DNA of 64,000 bases from the NCBI GenBank assembly GCA_964517465.1, contig CAZFEK010000014.1, positions 1 to 64,000 on the forward strand, in the 5' to 3' direction. The DNA is from JACPUX01 sp964517465 (GTDB taxonomy: Bacteria; Pseudomonadota; Gammaproteobacteria; Burkholderiales; Casimicrobiaceae). Shown here piece after piece: positions 63,562 through 64,000 of this stretch (position 1 is the stretch's first letter; each line of letters starts with the position of its first letter). The translations under genes and the position numbers were made by a program. Under the pieces are notes generated by a model that ran no database searches, had not been told where the DNA came from, and saw only the letters and a list, made by a program, of their open reading frames with translations.

Positions 63562-64000
63562 TCACGGCAGCGCGCAAAAAAACGATGGCGAGATGCGTTC
63601 GCGATCCCAGAGCACCACGTAAATCGCCCATGCGCCGAAACCCGCGATCAGCACTGCTGCTGCTCGGCGCCAGAATTCGGTCGGTGCGCGTCGGGCACGA
63701 CGCAAGAACCAATCCGCCAACAGCAGATTGGGCAGAGTGCCAAGCCCGAAGACCAACATGAGAATGGCGCCCCAAACCGCACTGCCTGAGAGCAGAGCCA
63801 GCGAGAGGGCTCCATAGACCATACCGCAGGGCACCAAGCCCCACGCCGCACCCATGGCCAGACGCGCCCAACTCGAACCGCTGCGCACTCGCGTTCCGAT
63901 CAAGCGGCGCAGCGGCGCGAGCAGGCCAGCGGCCCGGCGCTCGATCGACGGCCAAGCCTGCCGCCCCCCCCAAAGGCGCCAGGCAAGCCATATCATCACC
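63562..64000 (-). CDS. TauE/SafE or UreH-like membrane protein, 3' part
   Basis: Partial; the 5' end lies beyond the right edge. The 145 codons seen contain helices AMGAAWGLVPCGMVYGALSL (with PCG, the motif of the UreH2/sulfite-exporter-like group), VWGAILMLVFGLGTLPNLLL and AAAVLIAGFGAWAIYVVLW. These proteins often sit next to cytochrome oxidase or copper genes; none seen in the window. Confidence 0.75.
   Translation of the reverse strand, partial: VMIWLAWRLWGGRQAWPSIERRAAGLLAPLRRLIGTRVRSGSSWARLAMGAAWGLVPCGMVYGALSLALLSGSAVWGAILMLVFGLGTLPNLLLADWFLRRARRAPTEFWRRAAAVLIAGFGAWAIYVVLWDRERISPSFFCALP

Overview
The window is dense, GC-rich chromosomal DNA from a betaproteobacterium, most likely Rhodocyclales/Sterolibacteriaceae-like. 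This is an inference from gene content: class I PHB genes with PhaR and a phasin, a selenocysteine formate dehydrogenase of the FdnGHI/FdoGHI type, RdgC, DUF2917 beside a LysR gene, and an IPTL-CTERM protein. I saw no phage, insertion sequence or CRISPR array. There is one assembly gap of exactly 100 N (55919-56018), inside a tandem repeat.

Layout. 1-3.2 kb: 5' end of rarD, then a TetR regulator overlapping a PNPOx-like gene, an enoyl-CoA hydratase and an SDR. 3.4-10 kb (minus strand): an acyltransferase, rluB-scpB-scpA-trpS, an M50 protease and a Sua5-like gene; a CysB-type regulator follows on plus. 11.1-16.6 kb (minus): a selenocysteine operon in the order selA, transglutaminase, selB, selC (tRNA-Sec), a GcvH-like gene, a DsrE-like gene. 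16.8-20.2 kb: two toxin-antitoxin pairs, a serine hydrolase and a small unknown operon. 20.7-25.2 kb: a secreted subtilase with an IPTL-CTERM tail, a secreted beta-helix protein and a TPR regulator. 25.6-30.8 kb: an OM barrel, a LolA-like protein, an FtsX-type permease and a LolD-type ATPase, plus an AraC regulator. 31-35.6 kb: a GGDEF-hemerythrin protein, a multi-PAS kinase and an orphan antitoxin. 35.8-45.4 kb: fdhE-fdoI-fdoH-fdoG on minus, divergent from an NtrC-family two-component system. 45.4-55.6 kb: mixed metabolism and regulation (LysR/DUF2917, a SUMF1 protein, YaeQ, IorAB, Lrp/DadA, HDOD, RimO). 56-61.6 kb: an MFS transporter and the PHB set phaR, phaP, phaB, phaC. 61.7-64 kb: a ZIP transporter, RdgC and a partial TauE/SafE-like gene.

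How the parts connect. The sel operon supplies the machinery to read UGA as selenocysteine, and fdoG 25 kb away has an in-frame UGA at codon 196, exactly where E. coli FdnG has Sec, followed by a plausible SECIS hairpin. fdoG is preceded by a near-consensus sigma-54 promoter and two palindromic sites spaced 33 bp apart; the divergent neighbour is a sigma-54 activator, so the two-component system probably controls formate oxidation. The spacers fdoG-fdoH and fdoH-fdoI carry the same three-hairpin RNA element with compensatory base changes, and its last stem covers the ribosome-binding site.

The best candidates for something new are this paired RNA element, the extra genes in the sel operon (transglutaminase, lipoyl-carrier-like, DsrE-like), and a possible 3'UTR-derived small RNA with a CCTCCTCC loop after the phasin gene. 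No searches could be run; every family call is from reading the sequence.
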